The notes: generated by a model not told the origin, from the sequence alone. Positions 12,410 through 25,409 are shown, numbered from the stretch's first letter. The stretch: DNA of 64,000 bases from Hydractinia symbiolongicarpus (GCF_029227915.1 NC_079883.1:1984001-2048000), one strand, 5' to 3'. Program-made: numbers and translations.

Positions 12410-15400
12410 GAAATGTAGTTTTAGAAACTGTCTCTAATTCTTCAGTGCGTGCTAATGGCTAGGATTAGTCCCGCAATAAACAATGGCTTATTGATATAAG
12501 TTTGTAAGTAAAGACATAACACAGCGTCCAGTATAATTGCAGAGTTCCAGCATTCATGCCAAAATAAGAAGAATGTTAATTCTTAGAGTCCAATTGTCTC
12601 ATTTACAACATTTATATGGTCAAAGTCCAAAGTCAGTTCAATTAAGTCCCACGGTCAACCGTTTCACTGTTAAAAGCAATTCAACCTACCAATATCGGAA
12701 AATTATCACTAAATCTATGTTGGTACGAATATGTAACGCAACCGTTGTAACTCAATCGCACTGATACCGTTAGAAAGGCAGTGAAATGCAGTTTTGGAAA
12801 CCGGCCCTATTTCTTAAGCGGGAGCCAATGGCTAGGATTAGTCCCGCGGTAAAAAATGCCTTATTGATATAAATTTGTAAATAAAGACATAACACAGCGC
12901 GCAGTGTAACTACTGAGTTCCAGAAATTATGCCAAAGTAAGAAGAATGAAAATTCTTGGAGTTCAATTTTCTCACTTATCACATTTATAAGGTCAAAGTG
13001 CAAGATCTGCTCAATTAGTTCTCACGGTCAATCATTTCATTGTTAAAAGCGATGCAACCTATTATCGGGAGAATATCGCTGAATACATGTTGGTACGAAT
13101 ATGTGACGCAACCGTTGTAACTCAATCGCACTGATACCGTTAGAAAGTCAATGAAATGTAGTTTTAGAAACTGTCTCTAATTCTTCAGTGCGTGCTAATG
13201 GCTAGGATTAGTCCCGCAGTAAAAAATGGCTTATTGATATAAGTTTGTAAGTAAAGACATAACACAGCGTCCAGTATAATTACAAAGTTCCAGCATTCAT
13301 GCCAAAATAAGAAGAATGTTAATTCTTAGAGTCCAATTGTCTCATTTACAACATTTATATGGTCAAAGTCCAAAGTCAGTTCAATTAGGTCCAACGGTCA
13401 ACCGTTTCACTGTTAAAAGCAATTCAACCTACCAATATCGGAAAATTATCGCTAAATCTATGTTGGTACGAATATGTGACGCAACCGTTGTAACTCAATC
13501 GCACTGATACCGTTAGAAAGTCAGTGAAATGCAGTTTTGGAAACTGTCCCTATTTCTTAAGCGGGAGCCAATGGCTAGGATTAGTCCCGCGGTAAAAAAT
13601 GCCTTATTGATATAAATTTGTAAATAAAGACATAACACAGCCCGCAGTGTAACTACTGAGTTCCAGAAATCATGCCAAAGTAAGAAGAATGAAAATTCTT
13701 GCAGTTCAATTTTCTCATTTATCACATATATAAGGTCAAAGTGCAAAATCAGCTCAATTAGGCGTCACGGCCAATCTTTTCATTGTTAAAAGCAATTCAA
13801 CCTAGCAATATCGGAGAATTTTCGCTAAATCTATGTTGGCACGAATATGTGACGCAACCGTTGTAACTCAATCGCACTGATACCGTTAGAAAGTCAATGA
13901 AATGTAGTTTTAGAAACTGTCTCTAATTCTTCAGTGCGTGCTAATGGCTAGGATTAGTCCCGCAGTAAAAAATGGCTTATTGATATAAGTTTGTAAGTAA
14001 AGACATAACACAGCGTCCAGTATAATTACAGAGTTCCAGCATTCATGCCAAAGTAAGAAGAATGTTAATTCTTAGAGTCCAATTGTCTCATTTACAACAT
14101 TTATATGGTCAAAGTCCAAAGTCAGTTCAATTAGGTCCCACGGTCAACCGTTTCACTGTTAAAAGCAATTCAACCTACCAATATCGGAAAATTATCGCTA
14201 AATCTATGTTGGTACGAATATGTGACGCAACCGTTGTAACTCAATCGCACTGATACCGTTAGAAAGTCAGTGAAATGCAGTTTTGGAAACTGTCCCTATT
14301 TCTTAAGCGGGAGCCAATGGCTAGGATTAGTCCCGCGGTAAAAAATGCCTTATTGATATAAATATGTAAATAAAGACATAACCCCGGCGCGAAGTGTAAC
14401 TACTGAGTTCCAGAAATCATGCCAAAGTAAGAAGAATGAAAATTCTTGTAGTTCAATTTTCTCATTTATCACATTTATAAGGTCAAAGTGCAAAATCAGC
14501 TCAATTAGGCGTCACGGCCAATCTTTTCATTGTTAAAAGTGGTGCAACCTAGTATTATCGGGAGAATATCGCTGAATACATGTTGGTACGAATATGTGAC
14601 GCAACCGTTGTAACTCAAACGGACTCATGCCTGTTAGAAAGTCAATGAAATGTAGTTTTTGGAACTGCCTCTATTACTTCAGCGTCACTAATGGCTACGA
14701 TTAGTCCCGCACTAAGATTGACTCATTGATTTAAATTTTTAAATGAAGAGCTAACACAGCGTCCAGTCTAACTGCAGAGTTCCAGCATTCATGCCAAAGT
14801 AAGAAGAATGTTAATTCTTAGAGTCCAATTGTCTCATTTACAATATTTATAAGGTCAAAGTCCAAAGTCAGTTCAATTAGGTCCCAATGTCAACCGTTTC
14901 ACTGTTAAAAGCAATTCAACCTAGCAATATCGGATAATTATCGCTAAATCTATGTTGGTACGAATATGTGACGCAACCGTTGTAACTCAATCGCACTGAT
15001 ACCGTTAGAAAGTCAATTAAATGTAGTTTTAGAAACTGTCTCTAATTCTTCAGTGCGTGCTAATGGCTAGGATTAGTCCCGCAGTAAAAAATGGCTTATT
15101 GATATAAGTTTGTAAGTAAAGACATAACACAGCGTCCAGTATAATTGCAGAGTTCCAGCATTCATGCCAAAATAAGAAGAATGTTAATTCTTAGAGTCCA
15201 ATTGTCTCATTTACAACATTTATATGGTCAAAGTCCAAAGTCAGTTCAATAAAGTCCCACGGTCAACCGTTTCACTGTTAAAAGCAATTCAACCTACCAA
15301 TATCGGAAAATTATCACTAAATCTATGTTGGTACGAATATGTGACGCAACCGTTGTAACTCAATCGCACTGATACCGTTAGAAAGTCAGTGAAATGCAGT

Positions 15401-17253
15401 TTTGGAAACTGTCCCTATTTCTTAAGCGGGAGCCAATGGCTAGGATTAGTCCCGCGGTAAAAAATGCCTTATTGATATAAATTTGTAAATAAAGACATAA
15501 CACAGCGCGCAGTGTAACTACAGAGTTCCAGCATTCATGCCAAAGTAAGCGGAATGTTAATTCTTAGAGTCCAATTGTCTCATTTACAACATTTATAAGG
15601 TCAAAGTCCAAAGTCAGTTCAATTAGGTCCCAATGTCAACCGTTTCACTGTTAAAAGCAATTCAACCTAGCAATATCAGAGAATTATCGCTAAATCTATG
15701 TTGGTACGAATATGTGACGCAACCGTTGTAACTAAATTGCACTGACACCGTTAGAAAGTCAATGAAATGTAGTTTTAGAAACTGTCTCTAATTCTTCAGT
15801 GCGTGCTAATGGCTAGGATTAGTCCCGCAGTAAAAAATGGCTTATTGATATAAGTTTGTAAGTAAAGACATAACACAGCGTCCAGTATAATTGCAGAGTT
15901 CCAGCATTCATGCCAAAATAAGAAGAATGTTAATTCTTAGAGTCCAATTGTCTCATTTACAACATTTATTTGGTCAAAGTCCAAAGTCAGTTCAATTAGG
16001 TCCCACGGTCAACCGTTTCACTGTTAAAAGCAATTCAACCTAGCAATATCGGAAAATTATCGTTAAATCTATGTTGGTACGAATATGTGACGCAACCGTT
16101 GTAACTCAATCGCACTGATACCGTTAGAAAGTCAGTGAAATGCAGTTTTGGAAACTGTCCCTATTTCTTAAGCGGGAGCCAATGGCTAGGATTAGTCCCG
16201 CGGTAAAAAATGCCTTATTGATATAAATTTGTAAATAAAGACATAACACAGCGCGCAGTGTAACTACTGAGTTCCAGAAATCATGCCAAAGGAAGAAGAA
16301 TGAAAATTCTTGGAGTTCAATTTTCTCACTTATCACATTTATAAGGTCAAAGTGCAAGATCTGCTCAGTTAGTTCTCACGGTCAATCGTTTCATTGTTAA
16401 AAGCGATGCAACCTAGTATTATCGGGAGAATATCGCTGAATACATGTTGGTACGAATATGTGACGCAACCGTTGTAACTCAAACGGACTCATGCCGTTAG
16501 AAAGTCAATGAAATGTAGTTTTTGGAACTGCCTCTATTACTTCAGCGTCACTAATGGCTACGATTAGTCCCGCAGTAAGATTGACTCATTGATTTAAATT
16601 TTTAAATGAAGAGCTAACACAGCGTCCAGACTAACTGCAGAGTTCCAGCATTCATGCCAAAGTAAGAAGAATGTTAATTCTTAGAGTCTAATTGTCTCAT
16701 TTACAACATTTATAAGGTCAAAGTCCAAAGTCAGTTCAATTTGGTCCCACGGTCAACCGTTTCACTGTTAAAAGCAATTCAACCTAGCAATATCGGAGAA
16801 TTATCGCTAAATCTATGTTGGTACGAGTATGTGACGCAACCGTTGTAACTCAATCGCACTGATACCGTTAGAAAGTCAATGAAATGTAGTTTTAGAAACT
16901 GTCTCTAATTATTCAGTGCGTGCTAATGGCTAGGATTAGTCCCGCAGTAAAAAATGGCTTATTGATATAAGTTTGTAAGTAAAGACATAACACAGCGTCC
17001 AGTATAACTGCAGAGTTCCAGCATTCATGCCAAAGTAAGAAGAATGTTAATTCTTAGAGTCCAATTGTCTCATTTACAACATTTATAAGGTAAAAGTCCA
17101 AAGTCAGTTCAATTAGGTCCCACGGTCAACCGTTTAACAGTTAAAAGCAATTCAACCTAGCAATATCGGAAAATTATCCCTAAATCTATGTTGGTACGAA
17201 TAGGTAACGCAACCGTTGTAACTCAATCGCACTGATACCGTTAGAAAGTCAGT
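12410..17253 (+). repeat. Copy 1, section 1: irregular A/B/C monomers related to the 4098 bp HOR
   Basis: Unit starts are A12410, B12783, A13153, B13526, A13899, B14272, C14647, A15018, B/A15391, A15764, B16137, C16510 and A16881. B12783 has the 3-base loss 'cctattatc'. B13526 ends with an A-type tail and has 'cacatatataagg'. A15018 starts 'gtcaattaaatg' and C14647 has 'ggataattatc', marks shared with C4587 and A4958 of the 11-mer HOR. This section is therefore kin to that HOR but rearranged, with C often missing. Confidence 0.85.
16137..16509 (+). repeat. Representative family B monomer, subtype with 'gaagaatgaaaattc' (373 bp)
   Basis: This B subtype has 'cagcgcgcagtg' (a BssHII site), 'aagaatgaaaattcttgg' and 'cacttatcac'. 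Two more B subtypes occur in the 4098 bp HOR. One has 'aagaataatgaaaattc' with 'ggagtttaatt' (3095, 5331, 7193, 9429). The other has 'cttgtagttcaatt', 'caaaatcagctc' and 'aaaagtggtgcaacc' (2351, 4213, 6449, 8311) and lacks the BglII site. Read on the minus strand, most B monomers leave a 70-77 codon frame open. I treat that as incidental. Confidence 0.9.
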
Positions 17254-20200
17254 GAAATGCAGTTTTGGAAACTGTCCCTATTCCTTAAGCGGGAGCCAAT
17301 GGCTAGGATTAGTCCCGCGGTAAAAAATGCCTTATTGATATATATTTGTAAATAAAGACATAACACAGCGCGCAGTGTAACTACTGAGTTCCAGAAATCA
17401 TGCCAAAATTAGAAGAATGAAAGTTCTTGGAGTTCAATTTTCTCATTTATCACATTTATAAGGTCAAAGTGCAAGATCTGCTCAATTAGTTCTCACGGTC
17501 AATCGTTTCATTGTTAAAAGCGATGCAACCTAGTATCATCGGGAGAATATCGCTGAATACATGTTGGTACGAATACGTGACGCAACCGTTGTAACTCAAA
17601 CGGACTCATGCCGTTAGAAAGTCAATGAAATGTAGTTTTTGGAACTTCCTCTATTACTTCAGCGTCACTAATGGCTACCAATAGTCCCGCAGTAAGATTG
17701 ACTCATTGATTTAAATTTTTGAAGAGCTAACACAACGTCCAGTCTAACTGCAGAGTTCCAGCATTCATGCCAAAGTAAGAAGAATGTTAATTCTTAGAGT
17801 CCAATTGTCTCATTTACAACATTTATAAGGTCAAAGTCCAAAGTCAGTTCAATTAGGTCCCACGGTCAACCGTTTCACTGTTAAAAGCACTTCAACCTAG
17901 CAATATCGGAAAATTATTGCTAAATCTATGTTGGTACGAATATGTGACGCAACCGTTGTAACTCAATCGCACTGATACCGTTAGAAAGTCAGTGAAATGC
18001 AGTTTTGGAAACTGTCCCTATTTCTTAAGCGGGAGCCAATGGCTAGGATTAGTCCCGCGGTAAAAAATGCCTTATTGATATACATTTGTAAATAAAGACA
18101 TAACACAGCGCGCAGTGTAACTACTGAGTTCCAGAAATCATGCCAAAGTTAGAAGAATGAAAGTTCTTGGAGTTCAATTTTCTCATTTATCACATTTATA
18201 AGGTCAAAGTGCAAGATCTGCTCAATTAGTTCTCACGGTCAATCGTTTCATTGTTAAAAGCGATGCAACCTAGTATCATCGGGAGAATATCGCTGAATAC
18301 ATGTTGGTACGAATATGTGACGCAACCGTTGTAACTCAAACGGACTCATGCCGTTAGAAAGTCAATGAAATGTAGTTTTTGGAACTTCCTCTATTACTTC
18401 AGCGTCACTAATGGCTACAAATAGTCCCGCAGTAAGATTGACTCATTGATTTATATTTTTGAAGAGCTAACACAACGTCCAGTCTAACTGCAGAGTTCCA
18501 GCATTCATGCCAAAGTAAGAAGAATGGTAATTCTTACAGTCCAATTGTCTCATTTACAACATTTATAAGGTCAAAGTCCAAAGTCAGTTCAATTAGGTCC
18601 CACGGTCAACCGTTTCACTGTTAAAAGCAATTCAACCTAGCAATATCGGAAAATTATCGCTAAATCTATGTTGGTACGAATATGTGACGCAACCGTTGTA
18701 ACTCAATCGCACTGATACCGTTAGAAAGTCAATGAAATGTAGTGTTAGAACTTGTCTCTAATTCGTCAGTGCGTGCTAATGGCTAGGATTAGTCCTGCAG
18801 TAAAAAATGTTTATCGATATAAGTTTGTAAGTAAAGACATAACACAGCGTCCAGTCTAACTGCAGAGTCCCAGCATTCATGCCAAAGTAAGAAGAATGTT
18901 AATTCTTAGAGTCCAATTGTCTCATTTACAAAATTTATAAGGTCAAAGTCCAAAGTCAGTTCAATTAGGTCCCACGGTCAACCGTTTCACTTTTAAAAGC
19001 AATTCAACCTAGCAATATCGGAAAATTATTGCTAAATCTATGTTGGTACGAATATGTGACGCAACCGTTGTAACTCAATCGCACTGATACCGTTAGAAAG
19101 TCAGTGAAATGCAGTTTTGGAAACTGTCCCTATTTCTTAAGCGGGAGCCAATGGCTAGGATTAGTCCCGCGGTAAAAAATGCCTTATTGATATAAATTTG
19201 TAAATAAAGACATAACACAGCGTGCAGTGTAATTACTGAGTTCCAGAAATCATGCCAAAGTTAGAAGAATGAAAGTTCTTGGAGTTCAATTTTCTCATTT
19301 ATCACATTTATAAGGTCAAAGTGCAAGATCTGCTCAATTAGTTCTCACGGTCAATCGTTTCATTGTTAAAAGCGATGCAACCTAGTATTATCGGGAGAAT
19401 ATCGCTGAATACATGTTGGTACGAATATGTGACGCAACCGTTGTAACTCAAACGGACTCATGCCATTAGAAAGTCAATGAAATGTAGTTTTTGGAACTGC
19501 CTCTATTATTTCAGCGTCACTAATGGCTACGATTAGTCCCGCAGTAAGATAGACTCATTGATTTAAATTTTTGAAGAGCTAACACAGCGTCCAGTCTAAC
19601 TGCAGAGTTCCAGCATTCATGCCAACGTAAGAAGAATGTTAATTCTTACAGTCCAATGGTCTCATTTACAACATTTATAAGGTCAAAGTCCAAAGTCAGT
19701 TCAATTAGGTCCCACGGTCAACCGTTTCACTGTTAAAAGCAATTCAACCTAGCAATATCGGAAAATTATCGCTAAATCTATGTTGGTACGAATATGTGAC
19801 GCAACCGTTGTAACTCAAACGGACTCATGCCGTTAGAAAGTCAATGAAATGTAGTTTTTGGAACTGCCTCTATTACTTCAGCGTCACTAATGGCTACGAT
19901 TAGTCCCGCAGTAAGATTGACTCATTGATTTAAATTTTTGAACAGCTAACACAGCGTCCAGTCTAACTGCAGAGTTCCAGCATTCATGCCAAAGTAAGAA
20001 GAATGTTAATTCTTACAGTCCAATTGTCTCATTTACAACATTTATAAGGTCAAAGTCCAAAGTCAGTTCAATTAGGTCCCACGGTCAACCGTTTCACTGT
20101 TAAAAGCAATTCAACCTAGCAATATCGGAAAATTATCGCTAAATCTTTGTTGGTACGAATATGTGACGCAACCGTTGTAACTCAATCGCCCTGATACCGT

Positions 20201-20584
20201 TAGAAAGTCAATGAAATGTAGTTTTAGAAACTGTTTCTAATTATTCAGTGCGTGCTAATGGCTAGGATTAGTCCCGCAGTAAAAAATGGCTTATTGATAT
20301 AAGTTTGTAAGTAAAGACATAACACAGCGTCCGTCTAACTGCAGAGTTCCAGCATTCATGCCAAAGTAAGAAGAATGTTAATTCTTAGAGTCCAATTGTC
20401 TCATTTACAACATTTATAAGGTCAAAGTCCAAAGTCAGTTCAATTAGGTCCCACGGTCAACCGTTTCACTGTTAAAAGCAATTTAACCTAGCAATATCGG
20501 AAAATTATCGCTAAATCTATGTTGGTATGAATATGTGACGCAACCGTTGTAACTCAATCGCACTGATACCGTCAGAAATTCAGT
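17254..20584 (+). repeat. Copy 1, section 2: transition to short-C trimers, with B-C and C-C neighbours
   Basis: Unit starts are B17254, C17627, B17994, C18367, A18734, B19106, C19479, C19846 and A20213. C17627 and C18367 share 'ggctacnaatagtcccgc'-type changes, 'ggaacttcctc' and 'cacaacgtcc', so B17254-C17627 and B17994-C18367 look like a 740 bp dimer duplication. C19479 and C19846 are two consecutive C units. Copy 2 lacks both B17254-C17627 and C19846. A18734 is 372 bp, with 'aaaaaatgtttatcg' missing a base. Confidence 0.85.
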
Positions 20585-23500
20585 GAAATGCAGTTTTGGA
20601 AACTGTCCCTATTTCCTAAGCAAGAGCCAATGGCTAGGATTAGTCCCGCGGTAAAAAATGGCTTATTGATATAAATTTGTAAATAAAGACATAACACAGC
20701 GCGCAGTGTAACTACTGAGTTCCAGAAATCATGCCAAAGTTAGAAGAATGAAAGTTCTTGGAGTTCAATTTTCTCATTTATCACATTTATAAGGTCAAAG
20801 TGCAAGATCTGCTCAATTAGTTTTCACGGTCAATCGTTTCATTGTTAAAAGCGATGCAACCTAGTATTATCGGCAGAATATCGCTGAATACATGTTGGTA
20901 CGAATATGTGACGCAACCGTTGTAACTCAAACGGACTCATGCCGTTAGAAAGTCAATGAAATGTAGTTTTTGGAACTGCCTCTATTACTACAGCGTCACT
21001 AATGGCTACGATTAGTCCCGCAGTAAGATTGACTCATTGATTTAAATTTTTGAAGAGCTAACACAGCGTCCAGTCTAACTGCAGAGTTCCAGCATTCATG
21101 CTAAAGTAAGAAGAATGTTAATTCTTACAGTCCAATTGTCTCATTTACAACATTTATAAGGTCAAAGTCCAAAGTCAGTTCAATTAGGTCCCACGGTCAA
21201 CCGTTTCACTGTTAAAAGCAATTCAACCTAGCAATATCGGAAAATTATCGCTAAATCTATGTTGGTACGAATATGTGACGCAACCGTTGTAACTCAATCG
21301 CCCTGATACCGTTAGAAAGTCAATGAAATGTAGTTTTATAAACTGTTTCTAATTCGTCAGTGCGTGCTAATGGCTAGGATTAATCCCGCAGTAAAAAATG
21401 GCTTATTGATATAAGTTTGTAAGTAAAGACATAACACAGCGTCCAGTCTAACTGCAGAGTTCCAGCATTCATGCCAAAGTAAGAAGAATGTTAATTCTTA
21501 GAGTCCAATTGTCTCATTTACAACATTTATAAGGTCAAAGTGCAAAGTCAGTTCAATTAGGTCCCACGGTCAACCTTTTCACTGTTAAAAGCAATTCAAC
21601 CTAGCAATATCGGAAAATTATTGCTAAATCTATGTTGGTACGAATATGTGACGCAACCGTTGTAACTCAATCGCACTGATACCGTTAGAAAGTCAGTGAA
21701 ATGCAGTTTTGGAAACTGTCCCTATTTCTTAAGCGGGAGCCAATGGCTAGGATTAGTCCCGCGGTAAAAAATGCCTTATTGATATAAATTTGTAAATAAA
21801 GACATAACACAGCGTGCTGTGTAACTACTGAGTTCCAGAAATCATGCCAAAGTTAGAAGAATGAAAGTTCTTGGAGTTCAATTTTCTCATTTATCACATT
21901 TATAAGGTCAAAGTGCAAGATCTGCTCAATTAGTTCTCACGGTCAATCGTTTCATTGTTAAAAGCGATGCAACCTAGTATTATCGGGAGAATATCGCTGA
22001 ATACATGTTGGTACGAATATGTGACGCAACCGTTGTAACTCAAACGGACTCATGCCGTTAGAAAGTCAATGAAATGTAGTTTTTGGAACTGCCTCTATTA
22101 CTTCAGCGTCACTAATGGCTACGATTAGTCCCGCAGTAAGATTGACTCATTGATTTAAATTTTTGAACAGCTAACACAGAGTCCAGTCTAACTGCAGAGT
22201 TCCAGCATTCATGCCAAAGTAAGAAGAATGTTAATTCTTACAGTCCAATTGTCTCATTTACAACATTTATAAGGTCAAAGTCCAAAGTCAGTTCAATTAG
22301 GTCCCACGGTCAACCGTTTCACTGTTAAAAGCAATTCAACCTAGCAATATCGGAAAATTATCGCTAAATCTTTGTTGGTACGAATATATGACGCAACCGT
22401 TGTAACTCAATCGCCCTGATACCGTTAGAAAGTCAATGAAATGTAGTTTTAGAAACTGTCTCTAATTCGTCAGTGCGTGCTAATGGCTAGGATTAGTCCC
22501 GCAGTAAAAAATGGCTTATTGATATAAGTTTGTAAGTAAAGACATAACACAGCGTCCACTCTAACTGCAGAGTTCCAGCATTCATGCCAAAGTAAGAAGA
22601 ATGTTAATTCTTAGAGTCCAATTGTCTCATTTACAACATTTATAAGGTCAAAGTGCAAAGTCAGTTCAATTAGGTCCTACGGTCAACCTTTTCACTGTTA
22701 AAAGCAATTCAACCTAGCAATATCGGAAAATTATTGCTAAATCTATGTTGGTACGAATATGTGACGCAACCGTTGTAACTCAATCGCACTGATACCGTTA
22801 GAAAGTCAGTGAAATGCAGTTTTGGAAACTGTCCCTATTTCTTAAGCGGGAGCCAATAGCTAGGATTAGTCCCGCGGTACAAAATGCCTTATTGATATAA
22901 ATTTGTAAATAAAGACATAACACAGCGTGCAGTGTAACTACTGAGTTCCAGAAATCATGCCAAAGTTAGAAGAATGAAAGTTCTTGGAGTTCAATTTTCT
23001 CATTTATCACATTTATAAGGTCAAAGTGCAAGATCTGCTCAATTAGTTCTCACGGTCAATCGTTTCATTGTTAAAAGCGATGCAACCTAGTATTATCGGA
23101 AGAATATCGCTGAATACATGTTGGTACGAATATGTGACGCAACCGTTGTAACTCAAACGGACCCATGCCGTTAGAAAATCAATGAAATGTAGTTTTTGGA
23201 ACTGCCTCTATTACTTCAGCGTCACTAATGGCTACGATTAGTCCCGCAGTAAGATTGACTCATTGATTTAAATTTTTGAAGAGCTAACACAGCGTCCAGT
23301 CTAACTGCAGAGTTCCAGCATTCATGCCAAAGTAAGAAGAATGTTAATTCTTAGAGTCCAATTGTCTCATTTACAAAATTTATAAGGTCAAAGTCCAAAG
23401 TCAGTTCAATTAGGTCCCACGGTCAACCGTTTCACTGTTAAAAGCAATTTAACCTAGCAATATCGGAAAATTATCGCTAAATCTATGTTGGTACGAATAT

Positions 23501-24663
23501 GTGACGCAACCGTTGTAACTCAATCGCACTGATACCGTCAGAAATTCAGTGAAATGCAGTTTTGGAAACTGTTTCTAATTCGTCAGTGCGTGCTAATGGC
23601 TAGGATTAGTCCCGCAGTAAAAAATGGCTTATTGATATAAGTTTGTAAGTAAAGACATAACACAGCGTCCAGTCTAACTGCAGAGTTCCAGCATTCATGC
23701 CAAAGTAAGAAGAATGTTAATTCTTAGAGTCCAATTGTCTCATTTACAACATTTATAAGGTCAAAGTGCAAAGTCAGTTCAATTAAGTCCCACGGTCAAC
23801 CTTTTCACTGTTAAAAGCAATTCAACCTAGCAATATCGGAAAATTATTGCTAAATCTATGTTGGTACGAATATGTGACGCAACCGTTGTAACTCAATCGC
23901 ACTGATACCGTTAGAAAGTCAGTGAAATGCAGTTTTGGAAACTGTCCCTATTTCTTAAGCGGGAGCCAATGGCTAGGATTAGTCCCGCGGTAAAAAATGC
24001 CTTATTGATATAAATTTGTAAATAAAGACATAACACAGCGTGCAGTGTAACTACTGAGTTCCAGAAATCATGCCAAAGTTAGAAGAATGAAAGTTCTTGG
24101 AGTTCAATTTTCTCATTTATCACATTTATAAGGTCAAAATGCAAGATCTGCTCAATTAGTTCTCACGGTCAATCGTTTCATTGTTAAAAGCGATGCAACC
24201 TAGTATTATCGGGAGAATATCGCTGAATACATGTTGGTACGAATATGTGACGCAACCGTTGTAACTCAAACGGACTCATGCCGTTAGAAAGTCAATGAAA
24301 TGTAGTTTTTGGAACTGCCTCTATTACTTCAGCGTCACTAATGGCTACGATTAGTCCCGCAGTAAGATTGACTCATTGATTTAAATTTTTGAAGAGCTAA
24401 CACAGCGTCCAGTCTAACTGCGGAGTTCCAGCATTCATGCCAAAGTAAGAAGAATGTTAATTCTTACAGTCCAATTGTCTCATTTACAACATTTATAAGG
24501 TCAAAGTCCAAAGTCAGTTCAATTAGGTCCCACGGTCAACCGTTTCACTGTTAAAAGCAATTCAACCTAGCAATATCGGAAAATTATCGCTAAATCTATG
24601 TTGGTACGAATATGTGACGCAACCGTTGTAACTCAATCGCCCTGATACCGTTAGAAAGTCAAT

Positions 24664-25036
24664 GAAATGTAGTTTTAGAAACTGTCTCTAATTCGTCAGT
24701 GCGTGCTAATGGCTAGGATTAGTCCCGCAGTAAAAAATGGCTTATTGATATAAGTTTGTAAGTAAAGACATAACACAGCGTCCAGTCTAACTGCAGAGTT
24801 CCAGCATTCATGCCAAAGTAAGAAGAATGTTAATTCTTAGAGTCCAATTGTCTCATTTACAACATTTATATGGTCAAAGTGCAAAGTCAGTTCAATTAGG
24901 TCCTACGGTCAACCTTTTCACTGTTAAAAGCAATTCAACCTAGCAATATCGGAAAATTATTGCTAAATCTATGTTGGTACGAATATGTGACGCAACCGTT
25001 GTAACTCAATCGCACTGATACCGTTAGAAAGTCAGT
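24664..25036 (+). repeat. Representative family A monomer (373 bp)
   Basis: Family A is recognised by 'gttttagaaactgtctc' near its start, 'cagtgcgtgctaatggc' about 40 bases in, and 'ataagtttgtaagtaaag' near base 130. Its tail reads 'gcaattcaacctagcaat' and ends 'caatcgcactgatacc'. Two sub-variants occur in the middle: 'cagtctaactgcagag', common in the trimer core, and 'cagtataattacaaag', common in the 4098 bp HOR. Usual length is 373 bp. From about base 150 to its end, A is nearly the same as C, and the two differ mainly in the first ~150 bases. Confidence 0.93.
24823..24838. other. Representative conserved hairpin element in A (and C)
   Basis: 'aagaatgttaattctt' has six-base arms (aagaat/attctt) and a four-base loop. 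The same position in B reads 'aagaatgaaaattctt' (25936-25951): same arms, different loop. Other loops seen are 'gttt' and 'ggta'. In the trimer-core B the right arm is 'gttctt' (25196-25211), which as RNA would still pair through one u-g pair. Some copies lose it, for example 'aagcggaatgttaattc'. Short dyads near the middle of satellites are common, and function is unknown. Confidence 0.6.
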
Positions 25037-25409
25037 GAAATGCAGTTTTGGAAACTGTCCCTATTTCTTAAGCGGGAGCCAATGGCTAGGATTAGTCCCG
25101 CGGTACAAAATTGCTTATTGATATAAATTTGTAAATAAAGACATAACACAGCGTGCAGTGTAACTACTGAGTTCCAGAAATCATGCCAAAGTTAGAAGAA
25201 TGAAAGTTCTTGGAGTTCAATTTTCTCATTTATCACATTTATAAGGTCAAAGTGCAAGATCTGCTCAATTAGTTCTCACGGTCAATCGTTTCATTGTTAA
25301 AAGCGATGCAACCTAGTATTATCGGGAGAATATCGCTGAATACATGTTGGTACGAATATGTGACGCAACCGTTGTAACTCAAACGGACTCATGCCGTTAG
25401 AAAGTCAAT
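25037..25409 (+). repeat. Representative family B monomer, subtype with 'gttagaagaatgaaag' (373 bp)
   Basis: Family B is the most distinct. It starts 'gcagttttggaaactgtccc', then has 'taagcgggagccaatgg' and usually 'cccgcggtaaaa' (a SacII site). It continues with 'cagtgtaactactgag', 'agatctgctcaatt' (a BglII site in many copies), 'gcgatgcaacctagtatt' and the ending 'caaacggactcatgccg'. This subtype carries 'cagcgtgcagtg', 'gttagaagaatgaaagttc' and 'catttatcac', and it dominates the 1113 bp trimer arrays at about 17-25 kb and 39-48 kb. This copy also has 'ggtacaaaattgc' in place of the usual 'ggtaaaaaatgcc'. Confidence 0.92.
25369..25398. other. Alternating ccgtt / aacgg / ccgtt inverted motifs at the B-to-C boundary
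   Basis: 'ccgtt' at 25369-25373 is followed by 'aacgg' at 25382-25386 and 'ccgtt' at 25394-25398, so the central motif can pair with either neighbour. The pattern is present after most B monomers. After A or C the middle motif is replaced by 'atcgcactg', so the arrangement is specific to the B end. Confidence 0.55.

Noticed and set aside
24664-25036. Monomer as an ancient dimer of ~186 bp units
   Set aside because: I compared the halves by eye and found only weak, gapped similarity at about 263 bp spacing, which is not half the unit.
25037-25409. Minus-strand 62-77 codon open frames, one in most B monomers and in a few A monomers (for example 1220-1453, 16124-16357, 63692-63925)
   Set aside because: They recur with the satellite period, have no visible ribosome-binding or splice context, and the differences between copies are mostly amino-acid changing. 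The frame is closed in most A and C units. They are by-products of the repeat and not genes.
25037-25409. TATA-box-like 'gatataaat' and 'aataaa' in B monomers as promoter and polyadenylation signal
   Set aside because: Both are expected by chance in AT-rich repeats, and no supporting downstream gene structure exists.
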